NCBI GenBank assembly: GCA_022826665.1
Contig: JAJDUK010000047.1
Location: forward strand, 1-64,000
DNA from: Alphaproteobacteria bacterium
GTDB taxonomy: Bacteria > Pseudomonadota > Alphaproteobacteria > UBA828
Direction: 5' to 3'
DNA length: 64,000 nt
Position numbers and translations under genes: made by a program. Numbering within the stretch: the first letter of the stretch is position 1; each line of letters opens with the position of its first letter. The notes beneath the pieces were generated by a model. It had not been told where the DNA came from, searched no databases, and saw nothing but the letters and a program-made list of their open reading frames with translations. Below are positions 34,817-43,203 of the stretch, one piece after another.

Positions 34817-36409
34817 TCAAACCCTCGCTTCGACCGGCCGGTTCATCGAGGCCAGGCGCGAGCCCCATTCATAGCAGGCCTCGCCGATGGAGCGCTTGTT
34901 GACTTCTGCTCCGCTCAGCTCGGCCTGTATGAAGCCTCCACCGAAGACAAGCACCCGGTCGCAAATTTCGGCCAACTGCTCCCAATCCGAGCTCGCAATG
35001 AGGACGGTGCCGCCTGCCCTCGCGAACTGGTCGAGCAACTCCAGAATGTCCTCGTGGGCCGCGATGTCGACCGCCTGCGTGGGCTCGTCGAGCAGGAGCA
35101 CGCGCTTGCCCGCCGCGAGCCACTTTGCGACCAGCACCTTCTGGCGATTGCCGCCGCTCAGCGTCTTGAGCAAGGCGTTCATGGCCGGCGTGATGATGCC
35201 GTACCGAGCAACCGTGTCCCGGGCCGCCGCGCCCAGCTTCGGCCGCGAGACCCACGGATTGAGGCCTGCGCGCGGCTTGAGAAGCTGGACCGTGAGATTG
35301 TCCGTTACCGAGAGCTCGAGCGCCACGCCGGCCTTGTCTCGCTCGAGGGGCACCAGGCCCACCCCCATCCTGACCGCGTTCTCGGGACTATGGCGCTTGA
35401 GGTTGGCACTTTCGCCTTCGACCGTGATCTCACCGGATGCGTTCTCCTTGAGCCCGAAGAGCGCTTGATTGACATCGGCATAGCCGGAGCCGACGAGCCC
35501 GGCGAAGCCCACGATTTCGCCCGCCCTCGCCTCGAACGAAACGCCATCGAGTCCGGACGCGCTCAGACCGGTCGCGCTCAGGCGAGGCTCCCCGGCCGAA
35601 CGTGCTTCTCTCGGTCCGGCCTTGTCGAGACTATGCCCCACGATCATTCGTACGATCTCGGAGGGCTCCGTCGACGCCGTCTCGACCCTTCCGGCCACTT
35701 CGCCGTCGCGCAGGACCGTCGCGACGGTGGTGACTTCCATGATCTCGTCCAGGTCGTGGGAGACGAGCATCAACGCATGGCCGGCCTCGGCAAGCGAGGC
35801 GAAGGTGCGGTAGAGATCGCGCTTCTCGTCCAGGCTCATGGCCGCGGTCGGCTCATCGAGAATGAGCACGCGGCGGCCGTCGGAATCGATGCGACGGCCA
35901 CCGGAGTCGGATCCGGATACCTCCCTGACGGCCCTCGCAATCGCGACCAACGCCCGGTCTCCCAAACTGAGGGTCGAGACCGGATCTTCCGGTCGGCTGT
36001 CGATCGAATAGCGCTCCAGGACCTCTCTGGTCGCGCGGGCCATCTGCTTCCGCGACTGCTTTCGCCTTCCCGAAGCGATCTCAGAGACGAAGAGGTTCTC
36101 CAGAATCGAAATTTCGGGGATAAGGGCCTTGTCCTGATGAACGAAGCTCAGACCGAGGCCGCGCGCTTCCCCAGGCTTGAGCGGGAAGCTGAGCGGCGAA
36201 CCCCACAGCGTCGCAGCCGCACCGGAGTCCGGCTCATGGTAGCCCGAGAGTATCTTGATAAGGGTCGACTTGCCCGACCCGTTCGCGCCGAGCAAGCCGT
36301 GAATTTGGCCAGGGATGAGGTCTAAACCAACGTCCTTCAGAACCGTGTTGTTTCCAAAGGTCTTGGATAGACTCTCAATCCCCAGCGCGACTTCAGAAGC
36401 CGACGTCAC
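34817..36409 (-). CDS. Sugar-type ABC importer ATPase with two nucleotide-binding domains (RbsA/MglA-like)
   Basis: A 530-residue double ATPase. The first domain has Walker A GANGSGKST, signature-like LSLGDRALVAIARA and Walker B VLILDEPTAAM. The second has a degenerate Walker A region (GFAGLVGSGYADV), signature LSGGNRQKVLVAKWLA and LLLDEPTQAVD. This asymmetry is normal for RbsA/MglA proteins. It energises the importer with the permease downstream and the binding protein upstream. Confidence 0.92.
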   Translation of the reverse strand: MTSASEVALGIESLSKTFGNNTVLKDVGLDLIPGQIHGLLGANGSGKSTLIKILSGYHEPDSGAAATLWGSPLSFPLKPGEARGLGLSFVHQDKALIPEISILENLFVSEIASGRRKQSRKQMARATREVLERYSIDSRPEDPVSTLSLGDRALVAIARAVREVSGSDSGGRRIDSDGRRVLILDEPTAAMSLDEKRDLYRTFASLAEAGHALMLVSHDLDEIMEVTTVATVLRDGEVAGRVETASTEPSEIVRMIVGHSLDKAGPREARSAGEPRLSATGLSASGLDGVSFEARAGEIVGFAGLVGSGYADVNQALFGLKENASGEITVEGESANLKRHSPENAVRMGVGLVPLERDKAGVALELSVTDNLTVQLLKPRAGLNPWVSRPKLGAAARDTVARYGIITPAMNALLKTLSGGNRQKVLVAKWLAAGKRVLLLDEPTQAVDIAAHEDILELLDQFARAGGTVLIASSDWEQLAEICDRVLVFGGGFIQAELSGAEVNKRSIGEACYEWGSRLASMNRPVEARV

Positions 36410-36450
36410 GACCGATGTTCGCGGTCGAGCGTCCCACTAAAACCCGAGGC

Positions 36451-37599
36451 CTATTCCTCGAGCCCCCAAAGCTTGAAGAACCCTTGCCTGACCTTGTCGC
36501 CATAGCCGACCGAGTAGGCTGCGGGGGTGCCGGCTTCGGTCACGTTCGACGAATCCCAGATGCGCATCGGTATCTTCCGATCGACCGGGGGATTCTCTTC
36601 GCCGAGAAGAAGCCGAGCGGCCAGGTCAAGGAGCGACAGTCCGATGTGTTCGTTGCTCTCGCCCACATCCATCAGCACGTAGTCACCCTTGGCAATCTCA
36701 TCGAGGACCGATGGCGTGCCGGCGTAAGTGACGACGTGTACCGTGCCGGGATCCGCCAGTTGCCTGAGCACCGGCACGATGTAGGGCGTCTCCGGGTCAT
36801 AGAGCGGCAGGATGTAGTTGAGCTCCGGATCGGCCAGCATCGCGCCCCGCACCGCGGCAGGCACCGTGGTCGCCCATTGCGCTACGGTCGCGTTCGCAAT
36901 CGAAACTTCACAGTTCGGGCAGTACTTTTCCAGCCCGTCCACGATCGCCTTGGTCTGAACCGGCGAACCGGTGATTTCATCCGACTTGATGATCAGCACA
37001 TGCGCGTTGCCCTCGGAATGCAACGCGGTGTACGCCGCCTGCAGGAGGCCGCAAATCTCGTAGGGCGCCCCCACCGTCGCCTCGACATTGGCTGAGATAC
37101 CCTGCGTGAGCCCGGACGCATGAGAATCCATCACCTTGATGCCGGCGGCCTTGGCTTCCGCGAGTTGCGGGCCCAGGAGCCGCGGATCCGAGCCTCCCGT
37201 CAGGTCGATGACCGCAGCACCATCTGTGATGGCTTGCGCGATCCCCCGCTGATGTTCGGCCAGCGATCCCTGATTCTGCCAATCCTTGAACTGGAAGCCG
37301 ATGATCGGCTCCAGCTTGCGAATGCTGGAGTAGATGCCCTCGGTGAACGGGTTGGCACTGGTCACCGAGATGCCATAGATCAACTTGCCACCGAGCGCCG
37401 CCTTGATGTCGATCGGGTCTCCCGGAGCCACGAAGTCCGGCTCGCCCCGGTAACTGGCAATCAACTCTTCGAGTTCGGCTCTGAGTTCCGGCGTCAGGCT
37501 GGATTCTTCCGCCGTGCCACTCGACGAAAACCCAACCAACGCCACGGATGCCGCGAGCAGACCGACGGCGGCTATCCTCTTTGGTTTAAGAAAGTTCAT
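36451..37599 (-). CDS. Periplasmic substrate-binding protein of the sugar-type importer
   Basis: A 382-residue Peripla_BP_4-type protein. The first 30 residues (basic MNFLKPKR, then a hydrophobic run ending SSSGTAEES) form a signal peptide. IYGISVTSANPFTEGIYSSI, HQRGIAQAITDGAAVIDLTGGSDP and QTKAIVDGLEKYC follow the ribose/autoinducer-binding fold. ATG 37599 has GGGGAGG upstream. It is the first gene of a five-gene leftward operon (binding protein, ATPase, permease, two hydrolases). Despite the sugar-type family, the downstream hydrolases suggest a nitrogenous ligand. Confidence 0.88.
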   Translation of the reverse strand: MNFLKPKRIAAVGLLAASVALVGFSSSGTAEESSLTPELRAELEELIASYRGEPDFVAPGDPIDIKAALGGKLIYGISVTSANPFTEGIYSSIRKLEPIIGFQFKDWQNQGSLAEHQRGIAQAITDGAAVIDLTGGSDPRLLGPQLAEAKAAGIKVMDSHASGLTQGISANVEATVGAPYEICGLLQAAYTALHSEGNAHVLIIKSDEITGSPVQTKAIVDGLEKYCPNCEVSIANATVAQWATTVPAAVRGAMLADPELNYILPLYDPETPYIVPVLRQLADPGTVHVVTYAGTPSVLDEIAKGDYVLMDVGESNEHIGLSLLDLAARLLLGEENPPVDRKIPMRIWDSSNVTEAGTPAAYSVGYGDKVRQGFFKLWGLEE

Positions 37600-37941
37600 T
37601 GTTAGCCTCCCCATGATTTTCTAGTTAGTTTTTTGCGGCAATGAGAATTAGTTCCCACGCCTTTGCCGCGACCCGAGCCTACAATTCCCACGGGATGACA
37701 AGTTGCCATTCTCAAGCGCGCATCGCATTCGATGCAGATCAGCGGCACACTACTAGGCTTAGCAGATGGGGTGGAGGCCCACAAGACGAAAGGCTGGGGG
37801 ACGTCGGGGAGCGAACAGGCGATGCGCCCTCATGGCAAATCGCAAATGGGCGCATCAGTGAGGCAAGGCTGACTCCTCCGGCCGTACCGAGAGCTTTCCA
37901 GCCTCGGGACAGCGCGCCCGCTGCCGCAGCCGATCTTGGCG
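37600..37941. promoter_or_regulatory. Gap upstream of the importer operon
   Basis: A 342-bp region without a convincing gene between the binding-protein start and the stop of the FAD oxidoreductase, both read leftward. It is AT-richer near 37615-37650 and probably holds the operon promoter and leader. Predicted frames in it lack family resemblance. No palindromic operator of note was found. Confidence 0.4.
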
Positions 37942-39051
37942 TCAGACCTCCGTCCGTACGGCGTCCGCCGCGAGCGGCGCAAGCCGCGCCGGACTGAAAG
38001 GCGCGAGGTCCACGCGGCTGCTTGCACCATCGGCGATCAGCCCGGCCACCGCCTCGCCCGTGGCCGGGGCGTTCAGCATCCCCCACACGCTGTGCGCGGT
38101 CGCCACATAAGCGCCCTCAATGCCGGGGACGGCGCCGATGAGCGGCAAGCCGTCCTCCACGACGGGGCGATAGCAGGCCTGCTCCGCCAGCACCTCCGCG
38201 TCGCCGAGTGCCGGCGCGACCTGCGACGTCATGGAACGGAGGCGAGCCGTGCCGCCTTCTTCCGGCACCACGGCGGCTGGGTCCACCGGCAACGGTGCCT
38301 CGCTGGAGAGGCCACAGACATAGGTAGTGCCGTCGGGCCGGGGATAGACCTCCGGCGAGGCGAAGTCGCCCGTCGCAGTCTCGAGCTCCACGAAGAGCGC
38401 GTGGGGCACCGGCTCGGGCGTGTAACGGAAGATCACGCTGTGGCCCTTCAGGCCGTAGATCGCCGGCAGCGGAAGCCAGCGGCTCGCCAGCACCGACCAC
38501 GGGCCCATGGCGATGACGACCGCATCACCTGCGACCTCCTGTCCATCCACCACGACGCCGCGCACGCCGCCGCCCTCGCCGAACACGAGGCCACTGACCG
38601 AGCCCGTGAGCAGGCGCGCGCCCGCTCCGATCGCCGCGCGCATCATGGCCTTGGTGAAGTCCGCCGGGTTGACCTGGGCCGTCGTTTCGCTGGTGCCGAG
38701 CCGGCGGTGGACGGCCGAATCCTGCGCCAGCCAGCCGGGCCCGTCGAGCCGCCGGAAGGAGCCCACGTCCCGGCGCGCGCTGGCAACCACGCCGAGCGTG
38801 TCGAGTCTGCGGTAGCCCCACTCGTCGTCGATCGTCTCGGCAAGCTCGGCGTGCAAGGCGAAGCTGCGCCGTGCCAGCGGCTCGACCGGCGAGCCGTCGC
38901 ACCAGTCGAGCGCGAGGAACCCGCCCGACTTGCCTGAGGCCGCGTTGGCGATGCCGGTGCGCTCGATCACCACGGGCTCGATGCCGCGCTGGCCGAGGAA
39001 GTAGGCGATCGACGTGCCGATCACGCCGCCGCCGCAAATCAACACGCGCAT
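37942..39051 (-). CDS. FAD-dependent amino-acid/amine oxidoreductase (DAO family)
   Basis: A 369-residue DAO-fold protein. The dinucleotide loop MRVLICGGGVIGTSIAYFLGQRG is at the N-terminus, SGKSGGFLALDW binds the isoalloxazine region, and YRPVVEDGLPLIGAVPGIEGAYVATAHSVWGMLNAPATGEAVAGLI is the conserved C-terminal FAD contact. Relatives include glycine oxidase, D-amino-acid dehydrogenase DadA and sarcosine oxidase. ATG 39051 is preferred; earlier in-frame starts add a few residues. It is divergent from the SnoaL-like gene and the dgcNA pair, so a D-amino-acid substrate is plausible but unproven. Confidence 0.82.
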   Translation of the reverse strand: MRVLICGGGVIGTSIAYFLGQRGIEPVVIERTGIANAASGKSGGFLALDWCDGSPVEPLARRSFALHAELAETIDDEWGYRRLDTLGVVASARRDVGSFRRLDGPGWLAQDSAVHRRLGTSETTAQVNPADFTKAMMRAAIGAGARLLTGSVSGLVFGEGGGVRGVVVDGQEVAGDAVVIAMGPWSVLASRWLPLPAIYGLKGHSVIFRYTPEPVPHALFVELETATGDFASPEVYPRPDGTTYVCGLSSEAPLPVDPAAVVPEEGGTARLRSMTSQVAPALGDAEVLAEQACYRPVVEDGLPLIGAVPGIEGAYVATAHSVWGMLNAPATGEAVAGLIADGASSRVDLAPFSPARLAPLAADAVRTEV

Positions 39052-39209
39052 CTGCGCCCCGCGACGGCCGGCCATCGCCACCAACTAGACATTACGGCTT
39101 CCTCATTGGGCCTGAAGCATCAAACCCTGCGCTGGCCCTGCTGCGGTTGCAACAGCCAACTTGTCCGCTACAGTCGGCGCCCTTTTGACCCACGGATGGA
39201 CGGACGCCC

Positions 39210-39593
39210 ATGCTCAACCGCGAGGAACTGATCGCCTTGGTCGAGGACGCCTACTTCTCCAACGTCGATAACAAGAACCTGGAGCCTGCGGTCGCGTGCT
39301 TTGCGGATGATGCCGAGCTTCGCATCCAGTCGGCGCACGTGAGTCATGCCGGGCACGATCAGATCAGGCGCATGTTCAGCGACTTCATGGCCGCGACCAA
39401 GATCATCTACCACGGCGATTTCAGCCATGTGGTGGACGTGGAGAACCAGTGGATCGCCTCGCAGTTCGTCGCCCGCAACGACTATGACGACGGCCGCCAC
39501 GTGGAGATGCGCAACTGCAACTTCTTCCAGATCGAAGACGACCGCTTCAAGCGCGTGACCATCTACATGACCGACGAGAACCCGCTGGTCTAA
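39210..39593 (+). CDS. SnoaL-like / NTF2-fold protein
   Basis: A 127-residue cone-shaped NTF2-like protein: EELIALVEDAYFSNVDNKNLEPAVACFADDAELRIQ is the typical opening helix and hinge, and RNCNFFQIEDDRFKRVTIYMTD the closing strands. Such proteins act as small isomerases, cyclases or binding proteins; the activity here is unknown. It is 77 bp upstream of dgcN on the same strand and could share its promoter. Confidence 0.75.
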   Translation: MLNREELIALVEDAYFSNVDNKNLEPAVACFADDAELRIQSAHVSHAGHDQIRRMFSDFMAATKIIYHGDFSHVVDVENQWIASQFVARNDYDDGRHVEMRNCNFFQIEDDRFKRVTIYMTDENPLV

Positions 39594-39670
39594 TCGCGCT
39601 TCAGTCCCCCTTCCTTGCGACGTCCGGCGCTATTCGCCAGACTCGCGGCCGGCACAGGTGAGGAACAGGC

Positions 39671-40681
39671 ATGAGCGACCGCCCGCAGATCGACCCGCCC
39701 TACCTGCTCTTCCTCGGCGACGCGCGCGACGCGCTCGCCGCCAAGACCGCGCGCGGGGTGTTCGTCTTTCGGCCGGAATGGTGCCTCGGCCAGCTCAGGC
39801 TGCCGGGCTGCAAACCCCGCCTCGATCTGCCCGAGATGACGGTCGAGGAAGCCGCCGCCAAGGGCGCGAAGTGCCTCATCGTCGGCGTCGCCAATGCGGG
39901 CGGCGTGGTCTCAGACAGCTGGACCGCCACCCTCGTGGCAGCACTCGAAGCGGGCCTCGACGTGGCGAGTGGGCTTCATGTGCGGCTTAGCGACCTGCCG
40001 GCGGTGCGCGATGCGGCCGAGGCCAACGGCCGGCATCTCTTCGACGTGCGCCATCCGTCGCAGGAGTTCAAGGTGGGCACGGGCATCCGCAGGGCCGGCA
40101 AGCGCCTGCTTACGGTGGGCACCGACGCCTCGGTCGGCAAGATGTACGCCACGCTCGCGCTGGAGGCCGAATGGCGCCGGCGCGGCGTCCCCTGCACCTT
40201 CCGCGCGACCGGGCAGACCGGCATCTTCGTCGCCGGCCGCGGAGTCTCCGTCGATGCGGTGGTGGCCGACTTCATCTCCGGCGCCACCGAGTGGCTCACC
40301 CCCGAGAACGACCCGGATCACTGGGACCTGGTCGAGGGGCAGGGTTCGCTCCACCACCCCTCCTACGCGGGGGTGACGCTGGGCCTGATCCATGGCGCCC
40401 AGCCTGACGCCATCGTGGTCTGCCACGAGCCGACACGGACCAACATGCGGGGTCTGCCGGACTGGCCGCTGCCCGAGCTCGACGCCTGCATCGAGGCCAA
40501 CCTTCAGGCGGCGCGCCTCACCAATCCCGACGTGGTCTGCGCCGGTATCTGCGTCAACACCGAGGCGCTGGCAGAGGCGGAGGCGGAGGCGCTGCTGGCT
40601 GAGTTGGGCACCGCCCACGGCTTGCCCTGCGTCGATCCGATCCGCACCGGCGTGGGCCCGATCGCTGACCGCGTGATCTAG
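39671..40681 (+). CDS. dgcN: D-glutamate N-acetyltransferase DgcN (DUF1611)
   Basis: A 336-residue DUF1611 protein matching DgcN. PYLLFLGDARDALAAKTARGV, CLIVGVANAGGVVSD, KRLLTVGTDASVGKMYATLALE (P-loop-like), FRATGQTGIFVAG, VVADFISGA and LVEGQGSLHHPSYAGVTLGLIHG are typical. DgcN acetylates D-glutamate, which DgcA then racemises, in the described D-glutamate catabolic route. It lies 12 bp before the dgcA-like gene, and the pairing strongly supports both calls. Confidence 0.88.
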   Translation: MSDRPQIDPPYLLFLGDARDALAAKTARGVFVFRPEWCLGQLRLPGCKPRLDLPEMTVEEAAAKGAKCLIVGVANAGGVVSDSWTATLVAALEAGLDVASGLHVRLSDLPAVRDAAEANGRHLFDVRHPSQEFKVGTGIRRAGKRLLTVGTDASVGKMYATLALEAEWRRRGVPCTFRATGQTGIFVAGRGVSVDAVVADFISGATEWLTPENDPDHWDLVEGQGSLHHPSYAGVTLGLIHGAQPDAIVVCHEPTRTNMRGLPDWPLPELDACIEANLQAARLTNPDVVCAGICVNTEALAEAEAEALLAELGTAHGLPCVDPIRTGVGPIADRVI

Positions 40682-40693
40682 GAGATTACGCCG

Positions 40694-41677
40694 GTGAGCC
40701 GGCGTCTCACCGTTCGCCTCGAAACCTGGCCGCTCGCGAGCGCCTTTCGCATCTCCCGTGGCGCAAAGACCGAAGCCCACGTCGTCGTCGCCGAGATCGC
40801 CGACGGCCCGCACACCGGCCGGGGCGAGGCGGTCCCCTACCCACGCTATGACGAAACGCCCGAAGGGACGCACGCCGGGATCGAGGGTCTGCGCGAGGCA
40901 GTCGAAGAAGGGCTGACTCGGGAGGGTCTGCTGGAGGCGCTGCCGCCGGGCGCCGCCCGCAATGCGCTGGACTGCGCGCTATGGGACCTGGAGGCAAAGC
41001 AAGCCGACCGTCCGGCCTGGGCGCTGGCGGGCCTGGAGGCGCCGCAGCCTTGCATCACCGCCGTGACGCTCAGCCTCGACACGCCGGAGAAGATGGGCGA
41101 GGCCGCCGCCCGCCACGCCGCGCTCCCCCTGCTCAAGCTCAAGGTCACCGGCAAGGGCGACCTCGCGCGCATCGAGACGGTCCGTGCGAACGCGCCGGGC
41201 GCCCGTCTGATCGTGGATGCGAACGAGGGCTGGACCGTGCCGATGCTGGAGGAATTCCTGCCGGCCTTCGCCGCCCTCGGGGTCGAGATGGTGGAGCAGC
41301 CGCTGCCGGCGGCGGACGACGGCGCGCTCGAAGGCCGGCAATTCGCGATCCCGCTCTGCGCCGACGAGAGCTGCCACACGCGGGAGGACCTGACGCGGCT
41401 CGCCGGCCGCTACCCGATGGTCAACATCAAGCTGGACAAGACCGGCGGGCTCACGGAAGCGCTCGCGCTGGCGACGGAGGCGCGGGCCATGGGGTTCGAC
41501 ATCATGGTGGGCAGCATGGTCGGCACTTCGCTCGGCATGGCGCCTGCGTCACTGCTCGCGAGCTTTGCCGACTACGTCGATCTCGACGGCCCGCTGTTGC
41601 TGGCCCGCGACCGCTCGCCGGGACTGAGCTACGACGGCGCGGTCATGGCACCGCCGGAGCCTGCACTCTGGGGGTAG
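40694..41677 (+). CDS. dgcA: N-acetyl-D-glutamate racemase DgcA (enolase superfamily)
   Basis: A 327-residue MLE-subgroup enolase-superfamily protein, formerly often called dipeptide epimerase. The lysine pair is in LLKLKVTG (KxK), metal ligands in VDANEGW, MVEQPL and CADES, and the opposite catalytic Lys in NIKLDKTGG. It starts on GTG with GGAG upstream, 12 bp after dgcN. Dipeptide epimerase is the alternative, but the dgcN neighbour favours N-acetyl-D-glutamate racemase. Confidence 0.86.
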   Translation: MSRRLTVRLETWPLASAFRISRGAKTEAHVVVAEIADGPHTGRGEAVPYPRYDETPEGTHAGIEGLREAVEEGLTREGLLEALPPGAARNALDCALWDLEAKQADRPAWALAGLEAPQPCITAVTLSLDTPEKMGEAAARHAALPLLKLKVTGKGDLARIETVRANAPGARLIVDANEGWTVPMLEEFLPAFAALGVEMVEQPLPAADDGALEGRQFAIPLCADESCHTREDLTRLAGRYPMVNIKLDKTGGLTEALALATEARAMGFDIMVGSMVGTSLGMAPASLLASFADYVDLDGPLLLARDRSPGLSYDGAVMAPPEPALWG

Positions 41678-41690
41678 CCCGCCCAAATTT

Positions 41691-41715
41691 CTTTACCAAT
41701 TGAGATATAGTAAAG
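41691..41715. promoter_or_regulatory. Probable operator/promoter of the AbrB-PIN module
   Basis: CTTTAC (41691-41696) and GTAAAG (41710-41715) form a 6-bp inverted repeat in an AT-rich gap, with TATAGT (41706-41711) inside it as a possible -10 box. It is 50 bp upstream of the antitoxin start, where autoregulation is expected. Confidence 0.45.
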
Positions 41716-41764
41716 ATTGAAATACGGTTTGTCTGAATTGGCCGTGCAAAAATAGGACGACCTC

Positions 41765-41992
41765 ATGCCGCGCGTGAGCGCGAAGCGTCAGATTACGCTC
41801 CCCATCGATCAGTGCAGAGAAGTCGGGATCGGGCCGGGGGACGAGTACCGCAGCTACGTCGCCGATGGCCGCATCACCATCGTGCGGAAGACCGCTGGCG
41901 CGGCCAAGGGTTTCTTGCGCCATGTAGCCGGCGATCCCGCCGTCAGCGACGAGGAATCCCTGCAGGACGCGCTTGACGAGCCAAAGTCTTGA
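41765..41992 (+). CDS. AbrB/MazE-type antitoxin
   Basis: A 75-residue swapped-hairpin protein: MPRVSAKRQITLPIDQCREVGIGPGDEYRSYVADGRITIVRK is the AbrB/VapB DNA-binding domain (SAKRQITLP). The acidic C-terminal tail would bind the toxin. Its TGA overlaps the TTG start of the PIN gene by 4 bp. Confidence 0.85.
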   Translation: MPRVSAKRQITLPIDQCREVGIGPGDEYRSYVADGRITIVRKTAGAAKGFLRHVAGDPAVSDEESLQDALDEPKS

Positions 41993-42423
41993 TCGCCGTC
42001 GACACCAATGTCTTGCTCCGCTATCTGCTGCACGACGATGAGGCCCAGGCGGCGCGGGCGGACGCTGTTTTCGATGCTGCCGAAACCGTTCTGATCACGG
42101 ACGTCGTACTTGTGGAAGCCGTCTGGACGCTCGCCGGCCGCAAGTATCGACTGGCCAAGGCCGAGCTGGTGGCGGTCCTCGAACGGCTGTTCAGCGAGCC
42201 GAATATCCGTTTCGAGGACAATCAGACCGTGTGGCGCGCTTTGCAGGCGTACAAGAGCGCCGCGCCAGTGGGCGAGACCGGATCGGCAAAGGGTGCCGGC
42301 TTCGCCGATGCGTTGATCGTGTTCAAGGCTCTGCGTGCCGCATCGGACTCCGCCGAGACGTTGAACGGCGTCTACACTTTCGACGCAGCCCTGGGGCAGC
42401 TACCGCACACTGTATCGCTCTAG
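41989..42423 (+). CDS. PIN-domain toxin (VapC-like)
   Basis: A 144-residue PIN protein with Asp5 in AVDTNVLLRYLLHDD, Glu in VLVEAVWTL, Asp in GFADALIVFKA and Asp in YTFDAAL as metal ligands. It starts on TTG inside the antitoxin stop (TTGA). Predicted RNase; the second VapC-type toxin in the window, of a different subgroup from the one at 9098. Confidence 0.87.
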   Translation: MIAVDTNVLLRYLLHDDEAQAARADAVFDAAETVLITDVVLVEAVWTLAGRKYRLAKAELVAVLERLFSEPNIRFEDNQTVWRALQAYKSAAPVGETGSAKGAGFADALIVFKALRAASDSAETLNGVYTFDAALGQLPHTVSL

Positions 42424-42444
42424 CCCCCACTTCTTATCGGGGCT
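42422..42444. terminator. Hairpin after the PIN toxin gene
   Basis: AGCCCC (42422-42427) pairs with GGGGCT (42439-42444) around an 11-nt loop, directly overlapping the toxin stop. No long T-run follows, so termination is probable but not certain. Confidence 0.45.
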
Positions 42445-42531
42445 GTAGCCTTGTTTCCGCGCACCCGATCTGAAATTCTGGCGGGGTGATGGAAAGGCCC
42501 GATCAGCACCGGGCCGCGCAGCGAGGAGGCG

Positions 42532-43185
42532 ATGGGCCGCCTGTTGGACCTCGGGGAGCGGGTGGAGCTCGTCTCCATGGACCCGCACTTCCACGACATC
42601 AGCATCTCCCTCTACCGCGAGACCGGGGAAGGCGGCGCCTCGGGCTATCTCGCGCACAGCTACAGCGGGAAGGACGGCGTCGCCGAACGACTAGACTTCG
42701 TGATGCGGGCGATGGCTGTGATGGGCGGCATGGTGCCGGCGCCGGGCCAGCCGGGGCGCCTCGCTTTCGCGTGCGGCGAAGAACACCGGGCGGCGGTGAA
42801 GCGGCTCTTCCTCGAAGCCTGCAAGAAGGCGCCAGGTTCCAAGGTCGCGGCGCTGCCCATGAGCATCTACGACAGGAAAAACGACTTCACCATCGACGCC
42901 ACTGCCACAGGCAGCGGGGGCTACCGGCTTGCCGTCGCAGGCGGTGAGGGCGATGACAAAGTGGCGCGGCGCGTGGACGGCGTGACCAGGGGGCTGATCA
43001 AGCTCGCCGAGATGGAGCCCGGCGCCGAGCTAGGCGAGGCCCGCTTCGCCTGCGGCACAACCCACGACGAGCTGGTGGGCCTCCTGCTCGGCCGGGCGCT
43101 CAACGTCCGCGCCGCCATGCGCGAGGCGGAGGCTGCGGCGGCGCGGGGCGTCCTCGCCGCGCCGAGCGCACAACAACAGACCTGA
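42532..43185 (+). CDS. Unidentified protein of the corrinoid cluster
   Basis: A 217-residue protein I do not recognise. It has internal similarity: MGRLLDLGERVELVSMDPHFHDISISLYRE at the start, two repeated patterns (LAFACGEEHRAAVKRLFLEAC and EARFACGTTHDELVGLLLGRAL), each with an FACGxxH motif, and an alanine-rich tail. The paired Cys-x3-His motifs could bind metal. GAGGAGG precedes ATG. It begins the corrinoid operon, 18 bp before the URO-D-type methyltransferase, and is likely an accessory of that system. Confidence 0.55.
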   Translation: MGRLLDLGERVELVSMDPHFHDISISLYRETGEGGASGYLAHSYSGKDGVAERLDFVMRAMAVMGGMVPAPGQPGRLAFACGEEHRAAVKRLFLEACKKAPGSKVAALPMSIYDRKNDFTIDATATGSGGYRLAVAGGEGDDKVARRVDGVTRGLIKLAEMEPGAELGEARFACGTTHDELVGLLLGRALNVRAAMREAEAAAARGVLAAPSAQQQT

Positions 43186-43203
43186 GGGTCGGGAGCGGAA
43201 GCG

